A stretch of 30,577 nucleotides of DNA from JANSXG01 sp965652425 (GCA_965652425.1 CBFGVX010000035.1:1-30577), one strand, 5' to 3'; counted from the stretch's first letter, positions 1-8,947 are shown. The notes: generated from the letters alone by a model not told the origin. Translations and numbers: made by a program.

Positions 1-1257
1 CAGTTGCCCGGCTTCCGCCCCGGCCGCGCTCCGAAGCGGCTGATCCAAAAGAAGTTCGGCACGGTCATCGAGAGCGAGGCGCGCAACCAGTTGGTGGCGT
101 CGGCCTACTCCGAAGCCGTGGAAGAGAACAAGCTGCAGGTCATCGGCGAGCCGGACGGCTCGGCCATGAAGGACCTGAAGGTCGAACCCGGCCAGCCGAT
201 CAAGGTTGAGCTGCAGGTCGAGGTGGCTCCCGAGTTCGAGCTGCCCAAACTCGACGGCATCGAAGTCAAGAAGCCCCTGATCGAAGTGACCGATGCACGG
301 GTGGACGATCAGCTCGAGCGCGTGAAGCTCAACGAGGGATCGCTCGAGCCGCAGGACAAGGCGGCGCTCGGCGATTACTGCATCGGCCACGGTGTGCTGA
401 AGACCAAGGATGGCGATGTGGTTCTGGACCTGCCCGGCGCGGTGATCCAGGTTCCCAAGGAGAAGGACGGCTCGGGCCTGATCCTCGGCGTGAAGGTGGA
501 CGATTTCGGCAAGCAGATCGGGCTGCCCAAGGCGGGCGACGAACTGACCATCAAGGCCACCGGCCCCGAGAACCACGAGCGCGAGGCCGTGCGCGGCAAG
601 CCGGTCGAGATTTCCTTCACGGTCGAGCAGGTCCAGCGGATCATCCCGGCCTCCGAAGAGGATCTGGTTCAGAATTTCGGGTTCGAGGACCTCGGACAGC
701 TCAAGCAGTCCCTCAAGATGCGCCTCGAGCAGCGGGTCATGGTCGAGCAGCAGTCCGCGATGCGTCAGCAGATCGCGCGGCACCTGCTGGACTCCGTCGA
801 TTTCGAACTGCCCGAGAAGCTGACCGAGAACCAGGCGGCTCGCAACATCGAGCGTGCCCGGATGGAGATGCTCTACCGTGGCATGGACGAGAACGCCGTG
901 GAGGAGCGCATCGCCGATCTCCGCGCCGGCTCGAAGGAGAACGCGCAGCGCGAACTGAAGCTGTTCTTCATTCTGAACAAGGTCGCGCAGGATATGGAAG
1001 TGCAGGTCACGCAGGAGGAGGTTTACGGGCGGATCGCCCAGATGGCCGCGGAGCGTGGCGAGCGTGCCGACGAACTGCGTCAGCGACTGATCCGCTCCAA
1101 CCAGATCAACACCCTGGTGCAGCAGATCCGCGAGCACAAGGCGATGGACGGGATCCTGAACAAGGCCAGCGTCGAGGAACTCGAACTGGAGGCGTACAAC
1201 AAGCACTTCTCCAAGACCGATGGTGTGTCGGAAATCAACGCCGACAAGAACGACTGA
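1..1257 (+). CDS. tig: Trigger factor (ribosome-associated chaperone), 5' end cut off by the window
   Basis: Trigger factor binds the ribosome near the exit tunnel and shelters nascent chains. The frame is open from base 1 and begins inside the conserved N-terminal segment: PGFRPGRAPKRLI at codons 3-15 matches the PGFRxGKxP block after the ribosome-binding signature, so roughly 40 residues are missing upstream. A central domain of about 90-100 residues takes the place of the FKBP-like PPIase domain, but I see little of the FKBP core in it, so isomerase activity is uncertain. From about residue 215 the protein is a long helical, charged region typical of the C-terminal chaperone arms. It ends in TGA and is followed by a clear terminator. 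The clpX gene lies downstream, as is common for tig, but no clpP lies between them. The family call is firm; the true start is outside the window. Confidence 0.93.
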   Translation, partial: QLPGFRPGRAPKRLIQKKFGTVIESEARNQLVASAYSEAVEENKLQVIGEPDGSAMKDLKVEPGQPIKVELQVEVAPEFELPKLDGIEVKKPLIEVTDARVDDQLERVKLNEGSLEPQDKAALGDYCIGHGVLKTKDGDVVLDLPGAVIQVPKEKDGSGLILGVKVDDFGKQIGLPKAGDELTIKATGPENHEREAVRGKPVEISFTVEQVQRIIPASEEDLVQNFGFEDLGQLKQSLKMRLEQRVMVEQQSAMRQQIARHLLDSVDFELPEKLTENQAARNIERARMEMLYRGMDENAVEERIADLRAGSKENAQRELKLFFILNKVAQDMEVQVTQEEVYGRIAQMAAERGERADELRQRLIRSNQINTLVQQIREHKAMDGILNKASVEELELEAYNKHFSKTDGVSEINADKND

Positions 1258-1281
1258 TCGAAGCCAAGCGGTAACGATGAG

Positions 1282-1307
1282 ACCGGCTCCGGAAGGGGCC
1301 GGTTTTT
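1282..1307 (+). terminator. Rho-independent terminator after tig
   Basis: A 9-bp stem (1282-1290 with 1295-1303, one G-T pair) closes a GGAA tetraloop and runs straight into five T residues at 1303-1307. It starts 25 bases after the tig stop codon, so tig is probably transcribed apart from the genes that follow. Confidence 0.85.
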
Positions 1308-1338
1308 CGTTTGCAGAGGCGCGGTCCGCGCATCACGC

Positions 1339-1344
1339 TAGGAT
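1339..1344 (+). promoter_or_regulatory. Candidate -10 element (TAGGAT) just before a start codon
   Basis: TAGGAT lies 6 bases before the ATG at 1351. That spacing would put the transcript start at or next to the start codon. No convincing -35 is seen. The same bases overlap an AGGA that could act as a ribosome binding site on a longer transcript, so the reading is ambiguous. Confidence 0.35.
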
Positions 1345-1350
1345 TTGCTC

Positions 1351-1791
1351 ATGCGGATCCTCCAACTCCAATTGGCGTCCTCCCGGTCTCAGGGCGATGT
1401 CATGGAGATCTGGCTCTGGATCGGCGTGCTGATGGCGGCGGTGATTCTCGGTGGGCTGCTGGTCGTGATCATCCGAAAGCGGGCTCGGGATTCCGGTTCG
1501 GAGCGACCGGCATTGGGGCTCTCGCTCTCGGATCTGCGCCAGATGAAGGCCGAGGGACGGCTGACCGAGGCGGAATTCGAGCGGGCCAAGGCGATGGTCA
1601 TCGGGGAACTCGGCGGCAAGGTCGATCGCCCGGGCGGCGAGCGCATCCGCGTGGATGGTCGGATCGTGGATGGAGAACTGAGGGCAAGGAAGGGGTACGA
1701 CCTGACCGGCCAACCGCTCCCTGATTTTGGGGGACCGGATAACTCCTCTTTGAACAGAGGTGATCAAGACGAGCCCTCATCGGGAGCATGA
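1351..1791 (+). CDS. Small single-pass membrane protein with a SHOCT-like motif
   Basis: About 146 residues if it starts at ATG 1351; a second in-frame ATG at 1402 would give 129 residues. There is one strong hydrophobic segment (IWLWIGVLMAAVILGGLLVV, about residues 20-39) followed by basic residues, so the C-terminal part is probably cytoplasmic. After it comes LSDLRQMKAEGRLTEAEFER, which fits the SHOCT pattern (short helical pair, L..L...G..T..EFE..K) often found at the ends of bacterial membrane or oligomerising proteins. The rest of the tail is charged and low in complexity. It sits between the tig terminator and clpX, in the place where clpP would usually be, but has no protease features. 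Function unknown. Confidence 0.7.
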   Translation: MRILQLQLASSRSQGDVMEIWLWIGVLMAAVILGGLLVVIIRKRARDSGSERPALGLSLSDLRQMKAEGRLTEAEFERAKAMVIGELGGKVDRPGGERIRVDGRIVDGELRARKGYDLTGQPLPDFGGPDNSSLNRGDQDEPSSGA

Positions 1792-1970
1792 CTGTGCATA
1801 TGCCGTGGGCAATCGTGGTTGGGTCTGTGAGGTCCGCGCGATTTATTCGAGCGCAGGCGAGATTGATTGCGAATTCGCGTGCTTGAACCGATCTGCTTTC
1901 GAGATTCGTGCGTAGAAGGTCGATACACTCGTCACTGAGCACGCGCTCGGGGTCGGTCCTCGTCGATCGG

Positions 1971-1998
1971 TTGGCGGGCGACTCTTTATCAGTATTGT
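1971..1998 (+). promoter_or_regulatory. Candidate clpX promoter
   Basis: TTGGCG (1971-1976) and TATTGT (1993-1998) are separated by 16 bp, and the -10 ends 9 bases before the clpX ATG. The transcript would begin two or three bases before the start codon. The GAGG at 1999-2002, which looks like a ribosome binding site, would then be mostly upstream of the RNA start. The rest of the 1792-2007 gap shows no gene. Confidence 0.45.
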
Positions 1999-2007
1999 GA
2001 GGATGGG

Positions 2008-3348
2008 ATGGCGAAGAACCGCAGCGGTGGATCGGGCTCTGGCAACGATGGGGACGGACCGAACAACGGCTCCGGAGAGTCCGGAGGCGGATCGTTCCGC
2101 GGGCGTAAGGTGACCACCTGCTCGTTCTGCGGCAAGACCTCGCGCGAAGTGGGCGCGATGGTTGAAGGCCCGAACGATGTGTATGTCTGCTGCAACTGCG
2201 TGGACCTGTGCCAGAACATCTTCAAGCAGGAGAAGCGACGGGTCGCCGCGAGCAAGCACTCGTTCGGCGAGGTGCCAACTCCTCGTCAGGTCAAGGAATT
2301 CCTGGATCAGTACATCATCGGTCAGGATCAGGCGAAGAAGGCGCTCGCGGTCGCGACCGTGCAGCATTACAAGCGGCTGATGCACCTTGAGAACGAGGAT
2401 GCGCCGGTCGAACTCGAGAAGAGCAACATCCTGCTGGTCGGCCCGACCGGCTCGGGCAAGACGCTTCTCGCGAAGACGCTGGCGCGGGTGCTGAATGTGC
2501 CGTTCGCCATCGCGGACGCGACGACGCTCACCGAGGCGGGCTATGTCGGCGAGGATGTCGAGAACCTGCTCCTGAAGCTGCTGCAGTCGGCGGACTACGA
2601 GCTGGAGGCGGCGCAGCGGGGCATCATTTACATCGACGAGATCGACAAGATCGGCAAGACCTCGAACAATGTCTCGATCACGCGCGATGTGTCGGGCGAG
2701 GGTGTCCAGCAGTCGCTGCTCAAGATGCTTGAGGGCACGATCGCCAATGTGCCCCCTCAGGGCGGGCGCAAGCACCCGGAGCAGCAGTACATCCAGATGG
2801 ACACGACGCATGTGCTGTTCATCTGCGGCGGTTCGTTCGTCGGTCTCGACGAGATCATCCGCCGCCGGATCGGCAAGCGCCGGATCGGTTTCAGCGCTGA
2901 GCCGACGAGTTCGGACAGCATGAAGGAACTGGGCGATGTGCTGGCGCAGGTGACGCCGGAGGATGTGATCGAGTACGGGATGATCCCCGAACTGGTCGGT
3001 CGTCTGCCGGTGGTGTGCCCACTGATGCCGCTGACGCGCGAGGCGATGATCAGCGTGCTGACGGAGCCGAAGAACGCGATCGCGCGCCAGTTCGAGTACA
3101 TGTTCTCGCTCGACGGCGTGAAGTTGACCTTCACCCAGGACGCGCTGGAGGCGATCGCCGACAAGGCGATGGCCCGGAAAACGGGCGCTCGCGGCCTGCG
3201 GGGCGTGATGGAAGAGCTGATGCTCGATTTGCTCTACGACCTGCCCGAGTACGCGGATGACGGGGTGGAGTTCGTGATCGACGCGAATGCGGTGCGCAAC
3301 CCGACGACCCTGGCCAAGTTACGGGTGAAGCGCAAGGAAAGCGCCTGA
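2008..3348 (+). CDS. clpX: ATP-dependent Clp protease ATP-binding subunit ClpX
   Basis: ClpX is the AAA+ unfoldase that recognises tagged proteins and feeds them to ClpP. All hallmarks are present: an N-terminal C4 zinc finger (C38, C41, C61, C64), Walker A GPTGSGKT (145-152), pore loop GYVGEDVEN, Walker B IDEIDK with D210-E211, the RKH loop (GGRKHPEQQYIQ), the IGF loop that docks on ClpP (RRIGFSAE) and sensor 2 (KTGARGLRG). At 446 residues it is slightly longer than the E. coli protein (424), partly because of a Gly/Ser/Asn-rich leader of about 30 residues before the zinc finger. The IGF loop implies that a ClpP partner exists elsewhere in the genome. Start chosen by the promoter spacing and the ATG preceding the MAKNRSGG leader. 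Confidence 0.97.
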   Translation: MAKNRSGGSGSGNDGDGPNNGSGESGGGSFRGRKVTTCSFCGKTSREVGAMVEGPNDVYVCCNCVDLCQNIFKQEKRRVAASKHSFGEVPTPRQVKEFLDQYIIGQDQAKKALAVATVQHYKRLMHLENEDAPVELEKSNILLVGPTGSGKTLLAKTLARVLNVPFAIADATTLTEAGYVGEDVENLLLKLLQSADYELEAAQRGIIYIDEIDKIGKTSNNVSITRDVSGEGVQQSLLKMLEGTIANVPPQGGRKHPEQQYIQMDTTHVLFICGGSFVGLDEIIRRRIGKRRIGFSAEPTSSDSMKELGDVLAQVTPEDVIEYGMIPELVGRLPVVCPLMPLTREAMISVLTEPKNAIARQFEYMFSLDGVKLTFTQDALEAIADKAMARKTGARGLRGVMEELMLDLLYDLPEYADDGVEFVIDANAVRNPTTLAKLRVKRKESA

Positions 3349-3391
3349 TCAGAAACTCGCTGATTCCCGAAGAATTTGGGGATTCAACAAG

Positions 3392-3420
3392 TTGACTTGG
3401 TTCACGGGCGAGCGTATGGT
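3392..3420 (+). promoter_or_regulatory. Promoter of the MarR-adaptor-RND operon
   Basis: TTGACT (3392-3397), a 17-bp spacer and TATGGT (3415-3420) make the best sigma-70-type promoter in the window. The predicted transcript start is near 3427, four bases before ATG 3431, so the first gene would be read from an almost leaderless RNA. It lies just downstream of clpX in a 68-base gap. Confidence 0.65.
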
Positions 3421-3430
3421 TTCGTCCCCG

Positions 3431-4063
3431 ATGCCTGATCAAACCCCGTCCAGATCCTGTGGCCCATCGACGAGAAGCATCATCTCCGATGCTTCCGGCG
3501 ATGTCGTTATCCGGCGGTGGGAATTGGCCCCGCTCGTGCAGGAAATCTTCACGCTCAACAACCTGATGATCCGGATGGGCGATCGCCTGGTCACCGAGCA
3601 CGGTCTCACGGGTACGCGATGGATGATGCTGGGTGCTCTGAAGGACTATGAGCAGCCACCGACACTGACCGAGCTCTCGAACGATGCGCTGCTATCGGTG
3701 CAGAATGTCAGCCGCATGGTCGCCTCGATGGAGGAAGAGGGGCTGGTCGAGCGGTTTACGCAGCCCGGCAAGGGCAGGAGCGTATTCGTTCGATTGACGG
3801 AGAAAGCCAGGGCCATCGAGGAATGCACGCAGCGGGCCGGGGATTGCTTTGTGTCGCGTTTCCTCGACGGCTTCTCGGATGAAGAGCGGGCGAGTCTTCA
3901 GGGGATGATCGACCGACTCATCGTGAATCTGGCGAGGTTTGAGCGCGAGATCGATCGTGAAACGGAACAGAACAAGCAGAGCGGTCTGCCAGAAGCGGCT
4001 GCGGAAGCGCTGCGCACCGTGTGCGAACGCGATATAGAAGAGGGCGAAGTCGATGAGACATGA
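3431..4063 (+). CDS. MarR-family transcriptional regulator
   Basis: A 210-residue protein with the MarR layout: helical dimer segments at both ends around a winged-helix DNA-binding domain. The recognisable core runs from LVQEIFTLNNLMIRMGDRLV through GLTGTRWMMLGAL, then TELSNDALLSVQNVSRMVAS (recognition helix region) and a wing containing RFTQPGKGRSVFVRLTEKAR. Such proteins usually repress a neighbouring efflux operon and let go of DNA when a small ligand binds. Its stop overlaps the start of the adaptor gene by 11 bases, so it is translationally tied to the pump it probably controls. Start at 3431 is chosen because upstream ATG 3416 overlaps the -10 element. The C-terminal tail of about 40 residues is acidic and longer than in typical MarR proteins. 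Confidence 0.88.
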   Translation: MPDQTPSRSCGPSTRSIISDASGDVVIRRWELAPLVQEIFTLNNLMIRMGDRLVTEHGLTGTRWMMLGALKDYEQPPTLTELSNDALLSVQNVSRMVASMEEEGLVERFTQPGKGRSVFVRLTEKARAIEECTQRAGDCFVSRFLDGFSDEERASLQGMIDRLIVNLARFEREIDRETEQNKQSGLPEAAAEALRTVCERDIEEGEVDET

Positions 4064-5270
4064 ATTGGGTGTGCGGGGATGGATGGTTTGGGGGCTGCTG
4101 CTGGGCATGATCGCCCCGACGGCGGCATTCGCTCAGAACGGACCGCCTCCGGCTTCGCTGGTTCGGTTCGAACCGCTTCGGATGATGGATGTTGAGCAGC
4201 GCCGTAGCGTGACGGGCGACCTCCGGGCCTCGGCTCGGTCGCGGGTGGCGACACAGGTCGCCGGGCAAGTGATCGAGATGCTCGTCGATGTGGGGGATCA
4301 GGTCGAGCGTGGAGCGGTGATCGCGCGGCTCGATAAAGAGCTTCTGGAGATCGACCTCGTCCGTGCCGAGGCCGAGATCCGCGCATTCAGTGCGACCGTC
4401 GACGAGCGACGGGCGTCCATCCGTCTCGCGCAGTTCGATGTGGAACGGCTCGAAGTGCTCTCGCGATCGCAGGGAGCGACCGTGCGCGAGTTGGAAGACG
4501 CCAGGTCCCGTCTGGATGAGGCCAAGGCGCGCCTGGCCGTGGCGCAAGCCGATCTGGCCGCGGTGGAATCCGATGCCGCACGGATCCGCAAGCGCATCGC
4601 CGACACGCAGGTCCGTGCTCCGTTTTCCGGACAGGTGATCTCCAAGTCGACCGAAGTGGGCGAATGGGTCAGCGAAGGCGGCGTGGTCGTTGAGCTCGTT
4701 TCGATCGAGACGATCGACGCGTACATCGATGTCCCGCAGCAATTTGTCGCGGCGCTCCAGCGCGTCGGCGAGAGCGAACAGGACCGGGCCACGGTATCGA
4801 TCAGAATCGATGCGCTCGGCATTGTCGTCGAATCCTCGGATGTGGTGGTCATCGGCAGCGGCGACCGACTCGCCCGCTCGTTTCCGGTGCGCGTTCGGAT
4901 CACCAACCCGGACCGAGACATGAAGCCGGGGATGTCGGTGACTGGGTCGGTGCCGACCAGTGAACGGATGAACGCTCTGACGATCAGCAAGGACGCGGTG
5001 CTGCGTGATGCCGCGGGCACCATCGCATTCTTCGATGCCGGAGGGTCCGCGGGCGTGCAGCCGGTGGAGCTCCTCTTCGCGGTCGGCGATCGGTATGCGA
5101 TCCGGGGGCGGAACTGGTCGGAGGGAATGCGGGTGGTCATCGAGGGCAACGAGCGGCTCCGCCCTGGCACCCTGCTGAAGGACATGGACGCGGCCGAGGG
5201 CGCGGGATCGCCTCAGGGCGGAGTGCAGGGTTCCGACCGCTCCGAAGACCAGGCAGGGGAAGGGGAATAA
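4053..5270 (+). CDS. RND efflux periplasmic adaptor (HlyD/AcrA family)
   Basis: A 405-residue membrane-fusion protein linking an inner-membrane RND pump to an outer-membrane channel. An N-terminal signal peptide (hydrophobic residues 11-26, likely cut after AFA at 27) is followed by a barrel-sandwich half (VAGQVIEMLVDVGDQVERGA), a long alpha-helical hairpin (about residues 100-185, rich in Glu, Arg and Ala), the second lipoyl half (VRAPFSGQVISKSTEVGEWV), then beta-barrel and membrane-proximal domains. There is no lipobox Cys at the cleavage site. The gene begins inside the MarR gene and ends 3 bases before the permease. No TolC-type channel gene is seen nearby, so the outer-membrane part must be encoded elsewhere. 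The C-terminal tail is Gly/Asp/Glu-rich and probably disordered. Confidence 0.93.
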   Translation: MRHELGVRGWMVWGLLLGMIAPTAAFAQNGPPPASLVRFEPLRMMDVEQRRSVTGDLRASARSRVATQVAGQVIEMLVDVGDQVERGAVIARLDKELLEIDLVRAEAEIRAFSATVDERRASIRLAQFDVERLEVLSRSQGATVRELEDARSRLDEAKARLAVAQADLAAVESDAARIRKRIADTQVRAPFSGQVISKSTEVGEWVSEGGVVVELVSIETIDAYIDVPQQFVAALQRVGESEQDRATVSIRIDALGIVVESSDVVVIGSGDRLARSFPVRVRITNPDRDMKPGMSVTGSVPTSERMNALTISKDAVLRDAAGTIAFFDAGGSAGVQPVELLFAVGDRYAIRGRNWSEGMRVVIEGNERLRPGTLLKDMDAAEGAGSPQGGVQGSDRSEDQAGEGE

Positions 5271-5273
5271 GCA

Positions 5274-8200
5274 ATGGATTTCGTTCGTCTCTCGATCTCC
5301 CGGCCGATCACGGTCGCGGTCGGTGTGATCCTTGTGGTGATGTTCGGGCTCATCGGTTTTTCGGCGGTTCCGGTCCAGCTCGCGCCGAATGTGGACGAGC
5401 CGAAGATCACCGTCAGCACGATCTGGCCGGGGCGCAGCCCCGAGGAAATCGTCGACGAGATCATCAAGAAGCAGGAAGAGCAGCTCAAGAATGTCTCGAA
5501 CCTGAAGGCGATGAAATCGACCTCGCGCCAGGGCAGCGGCGAGATCGAACTCGACTTTTACATCGGCACCGATATCTCCCGCGCGTTGCAGGAAGTCTCG
5601 GACTCGATGCGTCAGGTCGAGGATTACCCGCTGGATGTGACCGAGCCCGCGATCAAAGCCGCCGACGGCGCGAGCGATCCGTCCAGCGCGATCGCATGGA
5701 TCATCCTGGATCTTCCTCGCGAGCATCGCGCGAAGTATCCGGATTTCGACATCTCCACGCTATTCAGGCCGCTGGACCAGGAGGTCAAGCCGTATCTCGA
5801 GCGGGTCGACGGGATCGCCGAGATCAACATCTACGGGGGTCGCGAACAGGAGATGCAGATCCGCGTGGATCCCATGCGGCTCGCGCAGCGCGGTCTGAAC
5901 CACCTTGATCTGCTCGCCGCGATCCAGGCCGAAAACCAGAACATCTCCGCCGGTTCGATCGAGGAGGGCAAGCGGGATTACCGCATCCGCGTGCTGGGGC
6001 AGTTCGAGGATGAGGACGACATCCTCGACACGATCGTCGCGTATCGCGAGGGTGGCCAGGTGCTGCTCAAGGACATCGCGACAGTCGAGCTGGATTACGA
6101 GCGACGCCGCGGATTCGTTCGCTCCCTGGGCGAAGAGGCGATCGCGATCAACGCGGTCCGACAGTCGAACGCCAATGTCGTCGAGGTCATGGCGGACCTG
6201 CGGCAGCGGTTGGAGGAAGTGCGCACGGAGATTCTGCCGGGGATCCATCCCGAGGTCGGTCCGCTCTTGCGCATGCGTCAGGTATACGACGAAACGACCT
6301 ACATCGACTCGGCGATCGGGCTGGTGACTTCCAACCTGTTCGTCGGTGGCGGCATCGCGATTATCGTTCTGCTCCTGTTCCTTCGCTCGTTCGTGGCAAC
6401 CGGAGTCACGGCCGTCGCGATCCCGGTTTCGGTCGTGGGCACCTTCCTGGTGCTGCTGGTCCTCGGGCGAACGCTGAATGTCATCTCGCTGGCGGGACTT
6501 GCGTTCGCGGTCGGCATGGTCGTGGACAACGCGATCGTGGTTCTGGAGAACATCTACCGGCACCGGCATATGGGCAAGCCGCCGGTGCGCGCGGCGTACG
6601 ACGGCGGACGCGAGGTCATCGGCGCCATCATCGCGTCGACGCTGACGACGGTCGCCGTGTTCGTCCCGGTGCTGACGGTGCAGGAAGAAGCGGGGCAGTT
6701 GTTCCGCGATATCTCGCTGGCGATCGTCGCCTCGGTGACTCTTTCGCTCATCGTCTCGATCACGGTCATCCCCGCTGCGATGTCCCGTTTCATGCGGGCC
6801 AAGGCCGACGAGCACGAGCACGGGAAGTTCCGCAAAGCGTTCGAGTCGCTGTTCGGGCTCGCGCCGGCTTTGCAGCGCATGAACCGATACCTCGGTGAGC
6901 GCGTGTACTGGGTCATGACCGGCTGGCGGGGATGGTCGCTGCGTCCTGCGATCATCATCGTGATGACGGCCGCGAGTCTGATCGGGGCACTGATGCTCAA
7001 GCCGCCCTTGGATTATCTGCCCGCGGGTAACCGCAACCTCGTCTTTGGAGGGCTGCTGATCCCCCCCGGCTATTCCATCGAGCAGATGGAGCAGATCGCG
7101 AATCGGATCGAGGACCAGATCCGACCCTATGTCGGAGTGGCTCCGGACGACCGGGACTCGCTCGCCGGACTCGATCCCATCCCGCGCCGGGGTGAGGGCA
7201 TCCCGCCGTACCGGCCCGTCGGCGTAGAGAACTTCTTCATCGGGTCTTTCAACGGGACGATGTTCATCGGTGGCACGAGCATGGACGAGCAGGTCGTGCT
7301 CCCGGTGGGTCAGTTGCTGTCGAATTCGATGTCAACCATCCCCGATTCCTTCGGCGGTGCAAGCCAGAGTTCGCTCTTCGGTCGAGGGATCGGCGGCGGG
7401 AACTCGATCGATATCGAGATCATGGGCCCCGACCTCGATCGCGTCGTGAGCGCCACGGGTTTCCTCTTCGGCTCGCTCATGCAGGACCCGCGCTTCGGTC
7501 CCACCGCGCTCCAGCCAAACCCGGCGAACTTCTCGCTGGCCCAGCAGGAATTCCGGGTCCGGGTGAACTCGCAGGGACGCGAACTGGGCATCCGCACAGA
7601 CGGTGTGGGGACGGCGGTCCGGGCGCTCTTCGACGGCGCCTACGCAGGAGATTTCCGCACGCCGGGTCAGTCGATCGATATCCGGTTGGTCCCGGCAGGC
7701 GGGCGGCTGGTCAACAAGGAACAGATCGCCGGAATCCCGATCGCGACGCCTCGCGGGCCGGTGGTTTCCATGGATACCGTGGTCGATTTCGAGCCGGGCC
7801 TCGCTCCGCAGGAGATCCGCAGAATCGAGGAGCTCCCCTCGGTCACGCTGAGTGTTCGTCCCCCCGACGGCGAGCCCCTGGAATCCGTGATGCGCGATAT
7901 CCGCGAGAATTACATCAGCGCTGCCGAGCAGGCGGGCCTGATCGATAAAACGATGCGCGTGCGGCTCGAAGGCACGGCGGCACAACTCGATGAGGTCACC
8001 AAGGCGCTCTTCGGGATCGGGCTGAGCGAGGAAAGCGATGCAGGGGGCCGTGCCGCCTGGCAGGTCGCGGCGGACATTTTCGGCGTGATGCTGCTGCTCG
8101 CCGGTCTCGGCGTCGGTGTCTACTCGCTGGTCAAGTGCTTCATGAAGCGCAAGCCCGCCTACGGATACGCGACGGCGGGCGCGCTGGTGCTCGGCACGAT

Positions 8201-8936
8201 CCTGTTCTCCATCTTCTTCTTCGGCATCGGGAGCAACCCCGAGCTTCTGATGGGGCGGGTCGTGTGGTCGGTGATCGTGGTGTACCTGCTGATGTGCGCG
8301 CTGTTCGAGAGCTTCGTGTACCCGTTCGTGATCATGTTCTCGGTACCGCTGGCGCTGGTGGGCGGGTTCGCGGGTTTGGCGATCGTGCACGCAACGACCG
8401 CCGCGAACCCCTACATCGCGACGCAGAATCTCGATGTTCTGACGATGCTCGGCATCGTGATCCTGGTCGGCGTGGTGGTGAACAACGCGATCCTGATCGT
8501 GCATCAGGCCCTGAACCTGATGCGCGGCACCGGCGATGTGGACCCCAGCGAACTGCCCGATGGCTACGAACCGGGCCAGCCCATGGAACCGATGCGGGCG
8601 ATCGCCGAATCGGTAAAGACCCGCACGCGCCCGGTCTTCATGTCCACAATGACCTCCGTCGGCGGCATGCTCCCGCTGGTTCTGTTCCCCGGTGCCGGCT
8701 CGGAGCTGTACCGCGGGCTGGGCTCGGTCGTCGTGGGCGGGCTGCTGGTTTCGACGGTGTTCACGCTGCTGCTGGTGCCGCTGGTGTTCGGGCTGACGCT
8801 GCAGATGACCGACGGACTGCGGATGCTCTTCGGCATGCAGAGTTCGGCAGAGGCGCAGAAGCGGGACCTCGGGCGCGAGATGCTCGGGCTGAAGCCGGAT
8901 GCGTCGAAGGAGACGCTGGAGACGGTGGGTGCGTGA
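5274..8936 (+). CDS. RND-family efflux permease (AcrB/HAE1 type), enlarged
   Basis: Proton-driven inner-membrane transporter of 1220 residues, well above the 1020-1060 usual for AcrB-type pumps. It shows the N-terminal helix (SISRPITVAVGVILVVMFGL), the first periplasmic domain, the TM2-TM6 block with GMVVDNAIVVLENIYRHR (D418 in TM4; the next residue is Asn, a common variant) and the C-terminal block TMLGIVILVGVVVNNAILIV. Two regions explain the extra length: an insertion in the second periplasmic domain around residues 620-700, rich in Gly, Ser and Pro, and about 65 residues at 925-990 with two additional hydrophobic segments just before the standard TM8 (RVVWSVIVVYLLMCALFES). A good ribosome binding site (AGGGGA, 7 bases before ATG) supports the start. 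Substrate cannot be told from the sequence. Confidence 0.94.
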   Translation: MDFVRLSISRPITVAVGVILVVMFGLIGFSAVPVQLAPNVDEPKITVSTIWPGRSPEEIVDEIIKKQEEQLKNVSNLKAMKSTSRQGSGEIELDFYIGTDISRALQEVSDSMRQVEDYPLDVTEPAIKAADGASDPSSAIAWIILDLPREHRAKYPDFDISTLFRPLDQEVKPYLERVDGIAEINIYGGREQEMQIRVDPMRLAQRGLNHLDLLAAIQAENQNISAGSIEEGKRDYRIRVLGQFEDEDDILDTIVAYREGGQVLLKDIATVELDYERRRGFVRSLGEEAIAINAVRQSNANVVEVMADLRQRLEEVRTEILPGIHPEVGPLLRMRQVYDETTYIDSAIGLVTSNLFVGGGIAIIVLLLFLRSFVATGVTAVAIPVSVVGTFLVLLVLGRTLNVISLAGLAFAVGMVVDNAIVVLENIYRHRHMGKPPVRAAYDGGREVIGAIIASTLTTVAVFVPVLTVQEEAGQLFRDISLAIVASVTLSLIVSITVIPAAMSRFMRAKADEHEHGKFRKAFESLFGLAPALQRMNRYLGERVYWVMTGWRGWSLRPAIIIVMTAASLIGALMLKPPLDYLPAGNRNLVFGGLLIPPGYSIEQMEQIANRIEDQIRPYVGVAPDDRDSLAGLDPIPRRGEGIPPYRPVGVENFFIGSFNGTMFIGGTSMDEQVVLPVGQLLSNSMSTIPDSFGGASQSSLFGRGIGGGNSIDIEIMGPDLDRVVSATGFLFGSLMQDPRFGPTALQPNPANFSLAQQEFRVRVNSQGRELGIRTDGVGTAVRALFDGAYAGDFRTPGQSIDIRLVPAGGRLVNKEQIAGIPIATPRGPVVSMDTVVDFEPGLAPQEIRRIEELPSVTLSVRPPDGEPLESVMRDIRENYISAAEQAGLIDKTMRVRLEGTAAQLDEVTKALFGIGLSEESDAGGRAAWQVAADIFGVMLLLAGLGVGVYSLVKCFMKRKPAYGYATAGALVLGTILFSIFFFGIGSNPELLMGRVVWSVIVVYLLMCALFESFVYPFVIMFSVPLALVGGFAGLAIVHATTAANPYIATQNLDVLTMLGIVILVGVVVNNAILIVHQALNLMRGTGDVDPSELPDGYEPGQPMEPMRAIAESVKTRTRPVFMSTMTSVGGMLPLVLFPGAGSELYRGLGSVVVGGLLVSTVFTLLLVPLVFGLTLQMTDGLRMLFGMQSSAEAQKRDLGREMLGLKPDASKETLETVGA

Positions 8937-8947
8937 ATATGCGTTTA

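Noticed and set aside
3918..5726. A 602-codon open frame on the minus strand across the adaptor gene
   Set aside because: It lies opposite the well-supported adaptor and permease frames, is rich in Arg, His and Asp as GC-rich antisense frames are, and has no recognisable domain.
6522..6530. VDN instead of VDD in TM4 of the RND pump, as a broken proton relay
   Set aside because: VDNxIVVLENI is common in working HAE1-type pumps, so it is not evidence of inactivity.
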